From Phycisphaerales bacterium (GTDB lineage: Bacteria > Planctomycetota > Phycisphaerae > Phycisphaerales > UBA1924): a stretch of 64,000 nucleotides of DNA. The DNA is taken from positions 1-64,000 of the forward strand of contig JAIEUA010000007.1 in the NCBI GenBank assembly GCA_019744815.1, read 5' to 3'. Positions 34,542 through 43,819 of this stretch are shown here, piece after piece. How positions within the stretch are numbered: the stretch's first letter is position 1; the number at the start of each line of letters is the position of its first letter. Below the pieces are notes generated by a model. The model made no database searches, was not told the DNA's origin, and was given only the letters and a program-made list of their open reading frames with translations. The position numbers and the translations under genes were made by a program.

Positions 34542-36431
34542 ATGCCCGGCACCCGACGCACCATCCTCCGACTCCTCGCGTGGACGCTGCTCCTGCTCGC
34601 GTGGGGCGTGCCATCGGTGATCACGCCGACGTTTGCCGCCGACCCGGCGACGACGCCCGCCACGCCTTCGCCCGCCGCCTCGCCACCGATCGCCATCTCT
34701 GCCGCTCGCCAGGCTAAGAACCCTTTCGTCCTCACCATCAAGGGCCCGATCGACGCCATCACCGCCCGCAGCATGAAGCGGCGGATGGACGACGCGGTCG
34801 CCGGCGGCGCCGACGCCCTGATCATCGAGCTCGACACGCCCGGCGGCGAGCTGGGCGCGGTGCTGGAGATCTCCAGCGCGCTCAAGAACTGTCCCATCCG
34901 CAACACCGTCGCGTGGATCAACCCCCAGGCATATTCCGGCGGCGCGATCATCGCTCTCGCCTGCCGCGAGATCGTGGTCGCGGGAAGCATCGCCTTCGGC
35001 GACGCCAAGGTCATCAAGCCGGTCTTTGACCGCAACTCGCTCACCGCCCAGCTCCGCGGCCTCAACGAAGACGAGCGTCAGAAACTCCTGCCGCCGCTGC
35101 TCGCCGACGTCGTTGATTCCGCCCGCCGCCACAACCGCGCCAACGGCGCGTACCAGTGGGACGAACTGATCGTGCAGGCCTTCGTCGCCACCGACGCTGA
35201 GCTGTGGTGGGTCGAGGACACCACGACCGGAACCCGCTTCGCCGTTGATCGCGCCGAGTTCGAAGCCCTCTTCCCCGACAAGCCCGTGCTGCAGCCGATG
35301 GTCGCCACCGCGAGCGTCGGGAGCAACGAAGCACAGACCAAGCGGCAACGCGCCCTCCCGAAAGACAACGCCCCCAACGCCGCACAGGCCTCGCCCTCTG
35401 CTCCCGACGAGGCTCCCTTCGCCCCCGCCTCCCCCACCGTCACCCGCCTGGGCCCGAGCATGAACACCGCGCTCGAACTCGCCGGCGCGACACCGACGCT
35501 CCGTCCCCGCACCGATGCCACCGCGCCGGGACGATTCCGCCTGCTCGCCAAGGTCTGCAACGGCGACGGCGCCGTCGTCCTCCATGAGAACGAGATGGCG
35601 TACTTCGGCTTTGCCGCCAACGCGACCCGCGGCAGCGATGGCACGCCCACACTGTCTGCCATCAACTCCGACGCCGATCTCAAGGCGTTCACCGGCGCCG
35701 CCTCGATCACGCGCCTGGACGAGACCTGGTCCGAGGAGTTCGCCCGCTTCATGTCCCAGTCCTGGGTCCGCGGCACGCTCATCACCATCTTCCTCATCTG
35801 CCTCTTCATCGAGTTCTTCAGCCCCGGCGTCACCATCCCCGGGGTCATCGCGCTCTGCTGCCTCGCGGGGCTTTTCCTGCCGCAGATCGTGATCGGCATG
35901 GCCATGTGGTGGCAGCTCGCCGCCATCGGTGTTGGCGTCGTCTTCCTCGCCGCGGAGCTCTTCGTGCTGCCGGGCTTCGGCGTCGCCGGGCTTGTCGGCA
36001 TCGTCGCGCTCATGGTCGGCTTGGTCGGCGTCTTCATCCCGGGCTCCAGCGGCAGCGGCCTGGGCGCCACTCAGTTCCGCGAGGGGCTCGCGACCGGCGT
36101 GACGTACCTCCTGCTCGCCGGCATCACCACCTGGGTCGCGCTGTTCTTTGTCTACCGCAACCTCACCAACATCCCGGTCCTCAACCGCCTCGTGCTCAAG
36201 AACCCCGAGGTCGATCTCGGCGGCGAGGGCACTCTGCTCGCTGCCATGGCCGCTCCGAAGATCCAGATCGGCGACGTCGGCGTCTCCGTCACCCCGTTGC
36301 GCCCCGCGGGCAAGATCGAGATCGACGGCGTGCGCCACGACGTGGTCACCGAGGTCGGCTTCGTCGACGTCGGCAAACAGGTCCGCGTCGTCAGCGTGAC
36401 GGATTTCCGCATCAGCGTCGAGCCGGTGTAA
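34542..36431 (+). CDS. NfeD1-type membrane-bound ClpP-class protease
   Basis: A 629-residue membrane protein. The signal peptide is about 1-33 (ending TPTFA). A ClpP/crotonase-fold serine protease domain (about 60-250) has KGPIDAITARSMKRRMD, ADALIIELDTPGGELGA (oxyanion region) and INPQAYSGGAIIALAC, in which the Ser of YSGG is the expected nucleophile, and a Lys in AFGDAKVIKP. Several helices follow (about 410-540) and a C-terminal NfeD OB-fold (about 560-625, GDVGVSVTPLRPAGKIEIDG). An Ala/Pro-rich insert lies near 270-320. NfeD1 proteins work with stomatin/flotillin partners; FloA is encoded 10 kb downstream. Confidence 0.88.
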   Translation: MPGTRRTILRLLAWTLLLLAWGVPSVITPTFAADPATTPATPSPAASPPIAISAARQAKNPFVLTIKGPIDAITARSMKRRMDDAVAGGADALIIELDTPGGELGAVLEISSALKNCPIRNTVAWINPQAYSGGAIIALACREIVVAGSIAFGDAKVIKPVFDRNSLTAQLRGLNEDERQKLLPPLLADVVDSARRHNRANGAYQWDELIVQAFVATDAELWWVEDTTTGTRFAVDRAEFEALFPDKPVLQPMVATASVGSNEAQTKRQRALPKDNAPNAAQASPSAPDEAPFAPASPTVTRLGPSMNTALELAGATPTLRPRTDATAPGRFRLLAKVCNGDGAVVLHENEMAYFGFAANATRGSDGTPTLSAINSDADLKAFTGAASITRLDETWSEEFARFMSQSWVRGTLITIFLICLFIEFFSPGVTIPGVIALCCLAGLFLPQIVIGMAMWWQLAAIGVGVVFLAAELFVLPGFGVAGLVGIVALMVGLVGVFIPGSSGSGLGATQFREGLATGVTYLLLAGITTWVALFFVYRNLTNIPVLNRLVLKNPEVDLGGEGTLLAAMAAPKIQIGDVGVSVTPLRPAGKIEIDGVRHDVVTEVGFVDVGKQVRVVSVTDFRISVEPV

Positions 36432-36550
36432 CCCGCGAGCACCTGAGCGCAGGAACGCCTGGACACATGAACGCTTGAACGCTCGAACGGTCCCCGTCGC
36501 GAGTCCGCCCTCTCCGCCACTCCGCGTTCTCTCCCTCCCGGCCGCCGGAT

Positions 36551-36556
36551 TACCCT
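36551..36556 (+). promoter_or_regulatory. -10-like hexamer TACCCT, short NfeD gene
   Basis: TACCCT ends 5 nt before the ATG at 36562. The hexamer is a weak match and the gene may also be read through from NfeD1. Confidence 0.3.
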
Positions 36557-36561
36557 CTGCC

Positions 36562-37062
36562 ATGGACCCGCTTCTCATCTGGGGGCTCGGCCTCCTGGGC
36601 ATCGCGCTTGTCTTGGTGTTGCTGGAGTTCTTCATCCCCAGCGCCGGCGCCATCGCCATCACCGCCGCGGTCTGCGCCATCGGCGGCCTGGTCTGCCTCT
36701 TCCGCTTCAGCCCGCTCTGGGGCGTGATGGGTCTCTTTGGCCTCTTGATCACCACGCCGCTGGTGGTCTGGGCCGGGCTGGCGCTCTGGCAGCACACGCC
36801 GATCGGCCGGCGGATGATCGGGGCCCCGACCGAAGAAGAGCAGTTCGAGAAGATCCAAAAAGAAGAGTCATTCGTCAAGCAGCGCCTGGGCCTGATGGAC
36901 AAGCAGGGCGTCGCGGTCACCGACCTCCGCCCCGTGGGCGTCGTCGACATCGACGGCCAGCGGCACGACGCCGTCACCGACGCGGACTTCATCTCCCCCG
37001 GCACCCGCGTCCGCGTGACTCTCGTCGAGGCCAGCCAGGTCCGGGTCCGCGCGATCATCTGA
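36562..37062 (+). CDS. Short NfeD-family membrane protein
   Basis: A 166-residue protein with two to three N-terminal helices (about 3-80, LLIWGLGLLGIALVLVLLEF) and a C-terminal OB-fold (about 105-165) with GKxG-like DKQGVAVTDLRPVGVVDIDG and ISPGTRVRVTLVEASQVRVR, as in NfeD1b/YqeZ-partner proteins. It lacks a protease domain and follows the NfeD1 gene by 130 nt. In other bacteria this pair acts with flotillin-like FloA in membrane organisation. The frame opening at 36475 is not used; the hydrophobic start at 36562 fits the family. Confidence 0.87.
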   Translation: MDPLLIWGLGLLGIALVLVLLEFFIPSAGAIAITAAVCAIGGLVCLFRFSPLWGVMGLFGLLITTPLVVWAGLALWQHTPIGRRMIGAPTEEEQFEKIQKEESFVKQRLGLMDKQGVAVTDLRPVGVVDIDGQRHDAVTDADFISPGTRVRVTLVEASQVRVRAII

Positions 37063-37167
37063 CCACTGATCCAGCAAACCGGTGCACCCCGTCAGATTCT
37101 TGTATGATGTCGTCGCCGCGGATCCACCGCGGCACGGGTGCGGGACGGAGTCCTCTGGAATCCACTC

Positions 37168-39219
37168 ATGAGCGAAACGCCATCCGCCGCCCCCACCACC
37201 ACAAACGTTGACATGACCGGCTGGACCACCGCCCAGCGCGAGTCGCACTGGTACACCAAGGTCTATCAGGGCGACACGGTCCGCCAGCTCAGCCTGCGGG
37301 CCGTGCTGATGGGCGGCGTCATCGGCATGCTCATGTCCGTCGCCGGCCTCTACACCACTCTCAAGATCGGCTGGGCCTTCGGCGTCGCCATCACCGCGTG
37401 CGTCATCTCCTACGTCATCTGGAACGTCTTCCGCACCGCCTCGGGCAACCGTCTCTCTCAGATGACGATCCTTGAGAACAACTGCATGGCCAGCACGGCC
37501 AGCGCGGCGGGCTACTCCACCGGCGCCACCATCGCCACCGCTTTCGGCGCACTCCTGCTGCTCGCCCCGGGCGAAGACTCGACACAGATCAGGACCTGGG
37601 CCCTCCAGCCCATCTGGATCGTCGCCGCATTCACGCTCTTCACCGGCGCGCTGGGCGTCTTCCTCGCCATCCCGATGAAGCGGCAGATGATCAATCAGGA
37701 GCAGCTGCCGTTCCCCTCCGGCATCGCCTGCGCCACCACGCTGCAGAGCCTCTACAGCGAAGGTCGTGAAGCCGTCCTCAAGGCCTACTCGCTCGTCATC
37801 GCGCTCATCTGCGGCGCGATCATCGGTTTCCTCAACACCGGCGAGGGCGGCCTCAAGTTCGTCGACAAGTTCTTCGAGCACGTCCGGATCCGCCTGCCCG
37901 AGTTCATCCCCTTCAGTTCCTCCCTCGCCGGCTACCGCGCCGGCAACCCCGCCGGCTTCGGCTTCGAGCCTTCCGGTCTCCTCATCGCCGCGGGCATGAT
38001 CGTCGGCATGCGGGTGAGCCTTTCCATGCTCATCGGTTCGTGCATCCTGTACTTCGGCTTCGGCCCGTATCTCTCGGGCCTGGATCAGGCGACCGCCGGC
38101 AGCGGCTGGGTCACCGGCGCGGACGGCGCACTCACCTTCCAGGCCGCCCAGCACTCCAAGGACATCATCCTCAACATCCCCGTCGCTGGCGCGGGAACGC
38201 TCCGCCTCAATCAGTGGTCCCTGTGGGGCGGCACCGCGGTGATGGTCTTCGCCTCGCTCGCCTCTCTCGCCCTGCAGTGGAAGACCGTTCTCCGCTCGTT
38301 CGGCGTCGGCAAGAAGGCCGCCAGCGTCAACGATGAGCACAGCCTCTCGCCCGAGGCCGAAGCCGTCGCCCGCCGCATCGAAGTGCCCAACACCTGGTTC
38401 ATCGCCGGCATGATCCCGATCTCCATCGGCGTGCTCATCGTGAACTGGTACGCGTTCCACATGAACATCTTCCTGGGCATCATCGCCCTGGGCATGTCCT
38501 TCGTGCTCTCGATGGTCGCCTGCCGCGCCACCGGCGAGACCGACACCAATCCCATCGGCGCGATGGGCAAGGTGATGCAGCTGCTCTTCGCCGTGCTCCC
38601 GGGTGCCAAGGGCAACACCACCATCAACCTCATGTCCGCCTCAACCGCCGCCAACAGCGCCAGCAGCAGCGCCGACCTGCTCACCGATCTCAAGAGCGGT
38701 TACATCCTCGGCGCGAACCCTCGCCAGCAGTTCATCGCTCAGTTCGCCGGCATCTTCTTCGGCACCATCGCCATCGTCCCGGCGTGGTACCTGCTCGTCC
38801 CCACCAAGGCCGCCCTCGAAGCCTTCAACCCGCCCGCCACCAACATGTGGAAGGCCGTCGCCGAAGTGCTCGCCAGCGAGAAGGGCATCCACTCGCTGCC
38901 CGACAGCGCCAAGATGGCCATCGTCATCGGCGCTCTCGTCGGCATCCTCCTGCCCACGCTCGAGAAGCTCTTCCCCAAGGCCCGCCCCTACCTCCCGAGC
39001 GCCATGGGCCTGGGCCTCGCCTGGGTCGTCAGCTTCTCCAACTCGTTCTCGTTCTTCCTCGGTGCCGCGATCGCGCTGCTCTGGGCCAAGGCGCACTTCA
39101 AGTCGCAGGACAAGTACTGCATCCCCATCGCCTCCGGACTCGTCGCTGGCGAGAGCCTGATCAAGGCCATCCTCGCCATGCTCGCCACGGCCTCGGGTCT
39201 CATGCACTGGGGCCTCTAG
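37168..39219 (+). CDS. OPT family oligopeptide transporter
   Basis: A 683-residue polytopic transporter of the OPT superfamily (proton-coupled uptake of peptides or metal chelates). It starts with a soluble leader of about 40 residues, then many helices, with the conserved NNCMASTASAAGYSTGATI, FPSGIACATTLQSLYSEG and an SADLLTDLKSGYILGANPRQ block near the middle, which is the usual OPT family signature region. A paralogue follows at 39328. ATG 37168 starts MSETPSAAP and has GGAA 9 nt upstream; TATGAT at 37103 is a possible promoter element. Confidence 0.87.
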   Translation: MSETPSAAPTTTNVDMTGWTTAQRESHWYTKVYQGDTVRQLSLRAVLMGGVIGMLMSVAGLYTTLKIGWAFGVAITACVISYVIWNVFRTASGNRLSQMTILENNCMASTASAAGYSTGATIATAFGALLLLAPGEDSTQIRTWALQPIWIVAAFTLFTGALGVFLAIPMKRQMINQEQLPFPSGIACATTLQSLYSEGREAVLKAYSLVIALICGAIIGFLNTGEGGLKFVDKFFEHVRIRLPEFIPFSSSLAGYRAGNPAGFGFEPSGLLIAAGMIVGMRVSLSMLIGSCILYFGFGPYLSGLDQATAGSGWVTGADGALTFQAAQHSKDIILNIPVAGAGTLRLNQWSLWGGTAVMVFASLASLALQWKTVLRSFGVGKKAASVNDEHSLSPEAEAVARRIEVPNTWFIAGMIPISIGVLIVNWYAFHMNIFLGIIALGMSFVLSMVACRATGETDTNPIGAMGKVMQLLFAVLPGAKGNTTINLMSASTAANSASSSADLLTDLKSGYILGANPRQQFIAQFAGIFFGTIAIVPAWYLLVPTKAALEAFNPPATNMWKAVAEVLASEKGIHSLPDSAKMAIVIGALVGILLPTLEKLFPKARPYLPSAMGLGLAWVVSFSNSFSFFLGAAIALLWAKAHFKSQDKYCIPIASGLVAGESLIKAILAMLATASGLMHWGL

Positions 39220-39262
39220 CCGCGGCAGGGAAGCACGTTCCCGATTTTTCACGCCCCTCACC

Positions 39263-39288
39263 ACACCCCGCCACGCGGGGTGTTTTCT
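39263..39288 (+). terminator. Terminator after first OPT gene
   Basis: ACACCCCG and CGGGGTGT form an 8-bp stem around CCACG, followed by TTTCTTG. Confidence 0.8.
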
Positions 39289-39327
39289 TGCATCGGCCCC
39301 GCCACTATCCCCTAAACTGGTTCCCGC

Positions 39328-41313
39328 ATGGCCATCCCCACCCTCACCGAAGAACAGATCCGTACCTGGTCCCGCGAACAGAAGGACCAGTGGTGGCTCG
39401 CCAACGTCTTCCGCGGCGACATGGCGCAGCTCACCTTCCGCTCCGCCCTCACCGGATTCCTCTTGGGCGGCGTCCTCTCCGCCACCAACCTCTACGTCGG
39501 CGCCAAGACCGGCTGGACCCTGGGCGTCGGCCTCACCTCCGTCATCCTCTCCTTCGCCATCTACCGCTTCTTCGCGCAGCTGGGCGCGAAGGACATGACC
39601 ATCCTCGAGAACAACTGCACCCAGTCCATCGCCACCGCCGCCGGGTACATGACCGGCCCGCTCATCAGCGGCATGGCCGCGTACATGTGGGTCCAGAACG
39701 AGCTCATGCCCTGGTGGCAGATACTGCTGTTCAACGTCGTCCTCTCCATCCTCGGCGTGCTCGTCGCCTTCCCCATGAAGCGACGCTTCATCAACGACGA
39801 ACAGCAGCCCTTCCCCGAAGGCCGCGCCTGCGGCGTCGTGCTCGACACGCTCTACACCTCCCAAGCCGCCGTCGGCGTCTTCAAGGCCAAGGTACTCGCC
39901 TTCGCCGCCCTCTTCGCTGGCAGCATCTCCTTCTTCTCCGGCGAGAGCTACCAGAAACTCATCCAGGAGAAGTGGCTCGGCTTCAAGGAGAACTTCCACC
40001 TCCCCCACTACCTCGACGAGTGGTACTACAACCTCGCCGCCAAGGGCTACCTCTCCACGCCGCGCCTCGCGGGCGTTGACCTGCGTGAACTCGCCCTCCG
40101 CCCCACGCTCGATCTGACCATGTTCGGCGCCGGCGCCCTCATGGGCATCAAGTCCGCCAGCAGCATGATGATCGGCATGCTGATCAACTTCGCGATCATC
40201 GTCCCCATCATGATCTCCTACGGCGAGATCAAGCCCCGCTCCGGCTCCATCGAGGCCGGCACCGCCGTCTTCGGCCGCGCCCACATCCTGAATACGTGGG
40301 CCCTTTGGTGGGGCATCGTCATCATGGTCGTCGCCTCGCTCACCGCCCTCTTCGCCAAGCCGCAGGTCTTCATCGAGGCCTTCAAGGGCCTGACCGGTAA
40401 GAAGGACAACAGCAAGGACGTGCTGGGCCACATCGAACTGCCGCTGTGGATCTCGTTCGTCGGCATCCCCATCGTCGGCGCCATCGGCGTCTGGATGGCG
40501 CACGACTGGTTCGGCGTCTCGTGGGTCTTCGGCGCCACCGCGATCCCGATGATCATCATCCTCACCCTCATCGCCGCCAGCAGCACCGCGCTCACCGGCA
40601 CCACCCCCACCGGCTCACTCTCGAAGATCCCGCAGTTCACCTACGGCGCGCTCGATCCCAAGCACCCGCCCACCAACCTGATGACCGGCGTCATGTGCGT
40701 CGAGGTCGCCAGCAACGCCAGCAACCTGCTGATGGACATCAAGCCCGGCTACATGCTCGGCGCCAAGCCCCGCCAGCAGGCCTGGGGCCACTGCATCGGC
40801 GTCATCGCCGGCGCACTCGCCAGCACGCCGCTCTTCTACATCCTCTTCCTCGACGGCTACAAGCCCGGCGACAACATCCAGAACAAGATGGTCACGGATC
40901 AGTTCGCGTTCCCGTCCGCCGTGCAGTGGAAGGGCGTCTCCGATCTCGTCACCAGCATCTTCGGCGACGGCGGCCAGGGCTCGCTGCTCACCACGTCCAT
41001 CATCTGGTCGATGATCATCGCCGCGGTTGTCGGCCTGATCTTCGAGGTCACCCGCATCGCCAGCAGAGGCAAGTTCCCCCTCAGCCCCCTCGCCATCGGC
41101 CTGGGCGTTGTGGTGCCGCCCGACTCAACCCTCGCGATGTTCGCCGGAGCCGCGTTCTTCTGGCTCATGCACAAGCTCTACCACGCCCGCAAGGAAAGCG
41201 TCGGGCACAAGATCTGGATCGAATCGCACGAGCCCATCTGTGCCGGCCTCATCGCCGGCGCGGCCCTGATCGGCATCGGTGACATCCTGGTGAAGGTGTT
41301 CCTGCTCAAGTAG
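39328..41313 (+). CDS. OPT family oligopeptide transporter (paralogue)
   Basis: A 661-residue OPT transporter, paralogous to the preceding gene. It shares the leader style (EEQIRTWSREQKDQWWLANV), the NNCTQSIATAAGYMTGPLI motif, FPEGRACGVVLDTLYTSQ and the SNLLMDIKPGYMLGAKPRQQ block. The gap between the two genes holds a terminator, so they are probably transcribed separately; TAAACT lies 9 nt before this ATG. The two copies differ in the substrate-facing segments, suggesting different cargo, but no substrate can be named. Confidence 0.87.
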   Translation: MAIPTLTEEQIRTWSREQKDQWWLANVFRGDMAQLTFRSALTGFLLGGVLSATNLYVGAKTGWTLGVGLTSVILSFAIYRFFAQLGAKDMTILENNCTQSIATAAGYMTGPLISGMAAYMWVQNELMPWWQILLFNVVLSILGVLVAFPMKRRFINDEQQPFPEGRACGVVLDTLYTSQAAVGVFKAKVLAFAALFAGSISFFSGESYQKLIQEKWLGFKENFHLPHYLDEWYYNLAAKGYLSTPRLAGVDLRELALRPTLDLTMFGAGALMGIKSASSMMIGMLINFAIIVPIMISYGEIKPRSGSIEAGTAVFGRAHILNTWALWWGIVIMVVASLTALFAKPQVFIEAFKGLTGKKDNSKDVLGHIELPLWISFVGIPIVGAIGVWMAHDWFGVSWVFGATAIPMIIILTLIAASSTALTGTTPTGSLSKIPQFTYGALDPKHPPTNLMTGVMCVEVASNASNLLMDIKPGYMLGAKPRQQAWGHCIGVIAGALASTPLFYILFLDGYKPGDNIQNKMVTDQFAFPSAVQWKGVSDLVTSIFGDGGQGSLLTTSIIWSMIIAAVVGLIFEVTRIASRGKFPLSPLAIGLGVVVPPDSTLAMFAGAAFFWLMHKLYHARKESVGHKIWIESHEPICAGLIAGAALIGIGDILVKVFLLK

Positions 41314-41383
41314 GACAAGCACGGCACGAAAAAGCCCCTCGCTTCACCTGCAAATCAGGCTGTTTCCGATCTTTCAATATTTC

Positions 41384-41412
41384 TTGAAAGTTCGCAAGAG
41401 CGCGGCTATTCT
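41384..41412 (+). promoter_or_regulatory. Sigma-70-like promoter of mqnE, leaderless
   Basis: TTGAAA at 41384-41389 and TATTCT at 41407-41412 are separated by exactly 17 nt. The -10 box ends 5 nt before the ATG at 41418, so transcription should start at the start codon. Confidence 0.6.
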
Positions 41413-41417
41413 TCAAT

Positions 41418-42863
41418 ATGCCCGTCGCGATCGCCCGTCATTCCGCCCCGCCCTTCGACGCCCACCCAACCCCGGTCGCGACCGACCCCGCGCTCGAGCC
41501 CATCCGCGCCAAGGTGCTCGCCGGAGAGCGTCTCTCCCTCGCCGACGGCGATCTTCTCTTCACCACGCCCGACATCTGGACCGTCTGCGAATTGGCCGAC
41601 CTGGTCCGCCGCCGCCTGCACGGCGACGCTGCGTACTACAACATCAACCGCCACCTCAACTACTCCAACGTCTGCGCCCTCTCCTGCAAGTTCTGCGAGT
41701 TCTACCGCAAGAAGGACGAGCCCGGCGCGTACACGCGTGACATGGAGTACGTGAAGGACGAAGTGCGCAAGGCCGTCGAAGCCGGCGCGACCGAGATGCA
41801 CTCCGTCGGCGGCTTGCACCCCTACCTGCCCTTCAGCTACTACACCGATCTCGTCAGCACCATCCGCGACACCGCGCGATCGCTCGGCAGCGAGCTGCAC
41901 GTGAAGGCGTTCACGGCCGTGGAGATCGTCCACCTCGCGAAGATTGCCAAGGTCTACAAAGCCGACGACCGTGCCGCGGGCATCCGCCACGTTCTGTTGA
42001 AGTTGAAAGAGGCAGGCCTCGGCTCCCTCCCCGGCGGCGGCGCCGAAGTCTTCGACGACCGCGTCCACGACGAGGCCTACAAGGGCAAGATCCGCTCCGA
42101 CGTCTGGCTCGATGTTCACCGCGAAGCCCACGAGCTCGGCCTCAACACCAACGCCACCATCCTCTACGGCCACATCGAACAACGCCACGACCGCCTCGTC
42201 CACATGGACATGCTGCGAAGGGCACAGGACCGGGCGCTGGCTCGCATGGGTTACCAAGGCATCGGGCATCAGGCATCGAGCATCACCCAAGGCACAGCGG
42301 ACGAGTCCGGCCACCTCGGCTACTCCGGCGACGAAGGCGCCGACGTCCCCGTCATCACGCTCACGCGCCCCGGCACGCCGCTGCCCGAACACGTCGCCTT
42401 CTCCAACACTTCGTCTCTCCGTCTCTCCGCCTCTCCGTCTCTTCCCCACGGCTACTTCCAAACCATCATCCCGCTCCCCTTCTTCCCCGACGGCAGCGAG
42501 CTCGAACACCTCCCCGGCCCCGCCGGCCTCGAGAACCTCCGCACCCTCGCCATCGCGCGGCTGATGCTCGACAACTTCCCGCACGTCAAAGCCTTCTGGA
42601 TCATGCAGACGCTGCCCATGGCCCAGCTCATGCTCCAGTCCGGCGCCGACGACATCGACGGCACCGTCGTCTGGTACGACATCACCAAAGTCAACCACGG
42701 CAGCGGGCAGGGATCCGCCGGCGACAACACGCTCACCCACCAGGAAGTCAACGTCTGGACGCTGCAGAAGGCGATCCGCGAGGCGGGGTTCAAGCCGATC
42801 GAACGCGACACGCTGTACCGGCGTGTGCAACGCGATGGAAAGAGCTGGAAGTCCGTTCTCTGA
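41418..42863 (+). CDS. mqnE: Aminofutalosine synthase MqnE with repeat-derived insert
   Basis: Radical SAM enzyme of the futalosine menaquinone pathway. It has YNINRHLNYSNVCALSCKFC with the Cys86-x3-Cys90-x2-Cys93 cluster site, HSVGGLHPYLPFSYY, ELHVKAFTAVEI, GGGAEVFDDRV, NTNATILYGHIE and, near the end, PLPFFPDGSELEHLPGP and DDIDGTVVWYDITKV. At 481 residues it is about 100 longer than usual. Part of the excess is residues about 266-345, between HMDMLRRAQD and GYFQTIIPL. This segment contains two translated repeat arms (IGHQASSI and SSLRLSASPSL) with non-family sequence between. The insert sits after the barrel strands that hold the cluster, in a segment where homologues have a short loop, so the enzyme may still work. 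Confidence 0.88.
   Translation: MPVAIARHSAPPFDAHPTPVATDPALEPIRAKVLAGERLSLADGDLLFTTPDIWTVCELADLVRRRLHGDAAYYNINRHLNYSNVCALSCKFCEFYRKKDEPGAYTRDMEYVKDEVRKAVEAGATEMHSVGGLHPYLPFSYYTDLVSTIRDTARSLGSELHVKAFTAVEIVHLAKIAKVYKADDRAAGIRHVLLKLKEAGLGSLPGGGAEVFDDRVHDEAYKGKIRSDVWLDVHREAHELGLNTNATILYGHIEQRHDRLVHMDMLRRAQDRALARMGYQGIGHQASSITQGTADESGHLGYSGDEGADVPVITLTRPGTPLPEHVAFSNTSSLRLSASPSLPHGYFQTIIPLPFFPDGSELEHLPGPAGLENLRTLAIARLMLDNFPHVKAFWIMQTLPMAQLMLQSGADDIDGTVVWYDITKVNHGSGQGSAGDNTLTHQEVNVWTLQKAIREAGFKPIERDTLYRRVQRDGKSWKSVL
42256..42446. repeat. Two solo repeat arms inside mqnE
   Basis: 42256-42284 is a GGCATC-type arm (GGCATCG, GGCATCA, GGCATCGA, GCATC) like the terminal repeats at 53528 and 53937. 42408-42446 is a GAGACGRA-type arm on the other strand (TCTCTCCG, TCTCTCCG, CCTCTCCG, TCTCTTCC). 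Neither has its inverted partner nearby. Both are read in frame. Confidence 0.65.
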
Positions 42864-42907
42864 CAAGGCGTTGGGCTTGCGCCCGATCCAGCAATGGGGA
42901 GTACGCG

Positions 42908-43819
42908 ATGGCGCGTCCGATCTATGTCGAGATCGATATCGGTGCACCCATCGATGCGCTCTGGAGCAAGACACAGACGCCGGACCTTCATGAACGCTGG
43001 GACCTGCGGTTCACGAGCATTCGCTATCTCCCACGAGTAGCCGACGAGCCGCAACGCTTTGTGTACGAAACACGCATCGGCTTTGGTCTTCGGATCGCTG
43101 GCGGCGGCGAGACCGTGGGTGAACACGCGGTCGATGGAAAGGCTTCCTCGGCGCTGAAGTTCTGGTCCGACGATCCCAAGTCGCTCATCCTTCGCGGGTC
43201 GGGGTACTGGAAGTACATCGACCGAGGCGATGGCCGCACGACCTTTCTCACGCTCTATGACTACGAACCCCGCTGGGGACCGATCGGCCGCTTGCTCGAC
43301 GGGATTCTCTTCCGTCCGCTCTTCGGCTGGGCCACCGCCTGGAGCTTCGATCGTCTCCGACTTTGGATCGAACGCGGCATCGATCCGACGCTGTCCGCAA
43401 CCCGTGCACTGATCGACGCCGTATCGAGCGTGGCCCTCGCCTTCGGATGGATGTATCAGGGGGCGGTGCCCAAACTGCTGGCCCGCGACCCGCGTGAGAT
43501 CGAGTTGGCTGCCGCCGCCTTGCCTCGCATGGCCAAATGGGCCCCGCAGTTCGTCACCGCCGCCGCGTGCGTCGAGATCGCGCTCGGATTGATGATGCTG
43601 CTCTGGCGCTCGCGATGGGCGTATGTCGCAAGCGCCGCCGCGTTGGTTGGCGTCACCGCACCCGCGTTCGTTTCCAAACCGGGCTTGTTCACCGAGGCAT
43701 TTAACCCCGCCACGCTGACCGCCTGCATGCTGGCGCTCTGCGCGATCGGCTGGATTTCACACAAACATCTTCCCAGCGCCCGCAACTGCAAGCGAACTAT
43801 GAAAGGAACGCAGCCGTGA
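42908..43819 (+). CDS. SRPBCC-like plus DoxX-like fusion protein
   Basis: A 303-residue protein with two parts. Residues about 1-150 (RPIYVEIDIGAPIDALWSKTQ, HERWDLRFTSIRYL, FLTLYDYEPRWGPIGRLLD) look like an SRPBCC/polyketide-cyclase-type ligand-binding domain. Residues about 165-290 form four helices of the DoxX-like family (GWMYQGAVPKLL, AACVEIALGLMMLLWRSRW). Its stop overlaps the start of the DUF4166 gene as GTGA, so the two are cotranslated. Similar pairs exist in Bacillus-type genomes. The function is unknown; a membrane-linked lipid or quinone-related role would be guesswork, although mqnE lies just upstream. Confidence 0.75.
   Translation: MARPIYVEIDIGAPIDALWSKTQTPDLHERWDLRFTSIRYLPRVADEPQRFVYETRIGFGLRIAGGGETVGEHAVDGKASSALKFWSDDPKSLILRGSGYWKYIDRGDGRTTFLTLYDYEPRWGPIGRLLDGILFRPLFGWATAWSFDRLRLWIERGIDPTLSATRALIDAVSSVALAFGWMYQGAVPKLLARDPREIELAAAALPRMAKWAPQFVTAAACVEIALGLMMLLWRSRWAYVASAAALVGVTAPAFVSKPGLFTEAFNPATLTACMLALCAIGWISHKHLPSARNCKRTMKGTQP

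Noticed and set aside
37138..37167. Upstream start of the first OPT gene
   Set aside because: The ten extra residues have no match to the family leader; ATG 37168 has a better upstream context.
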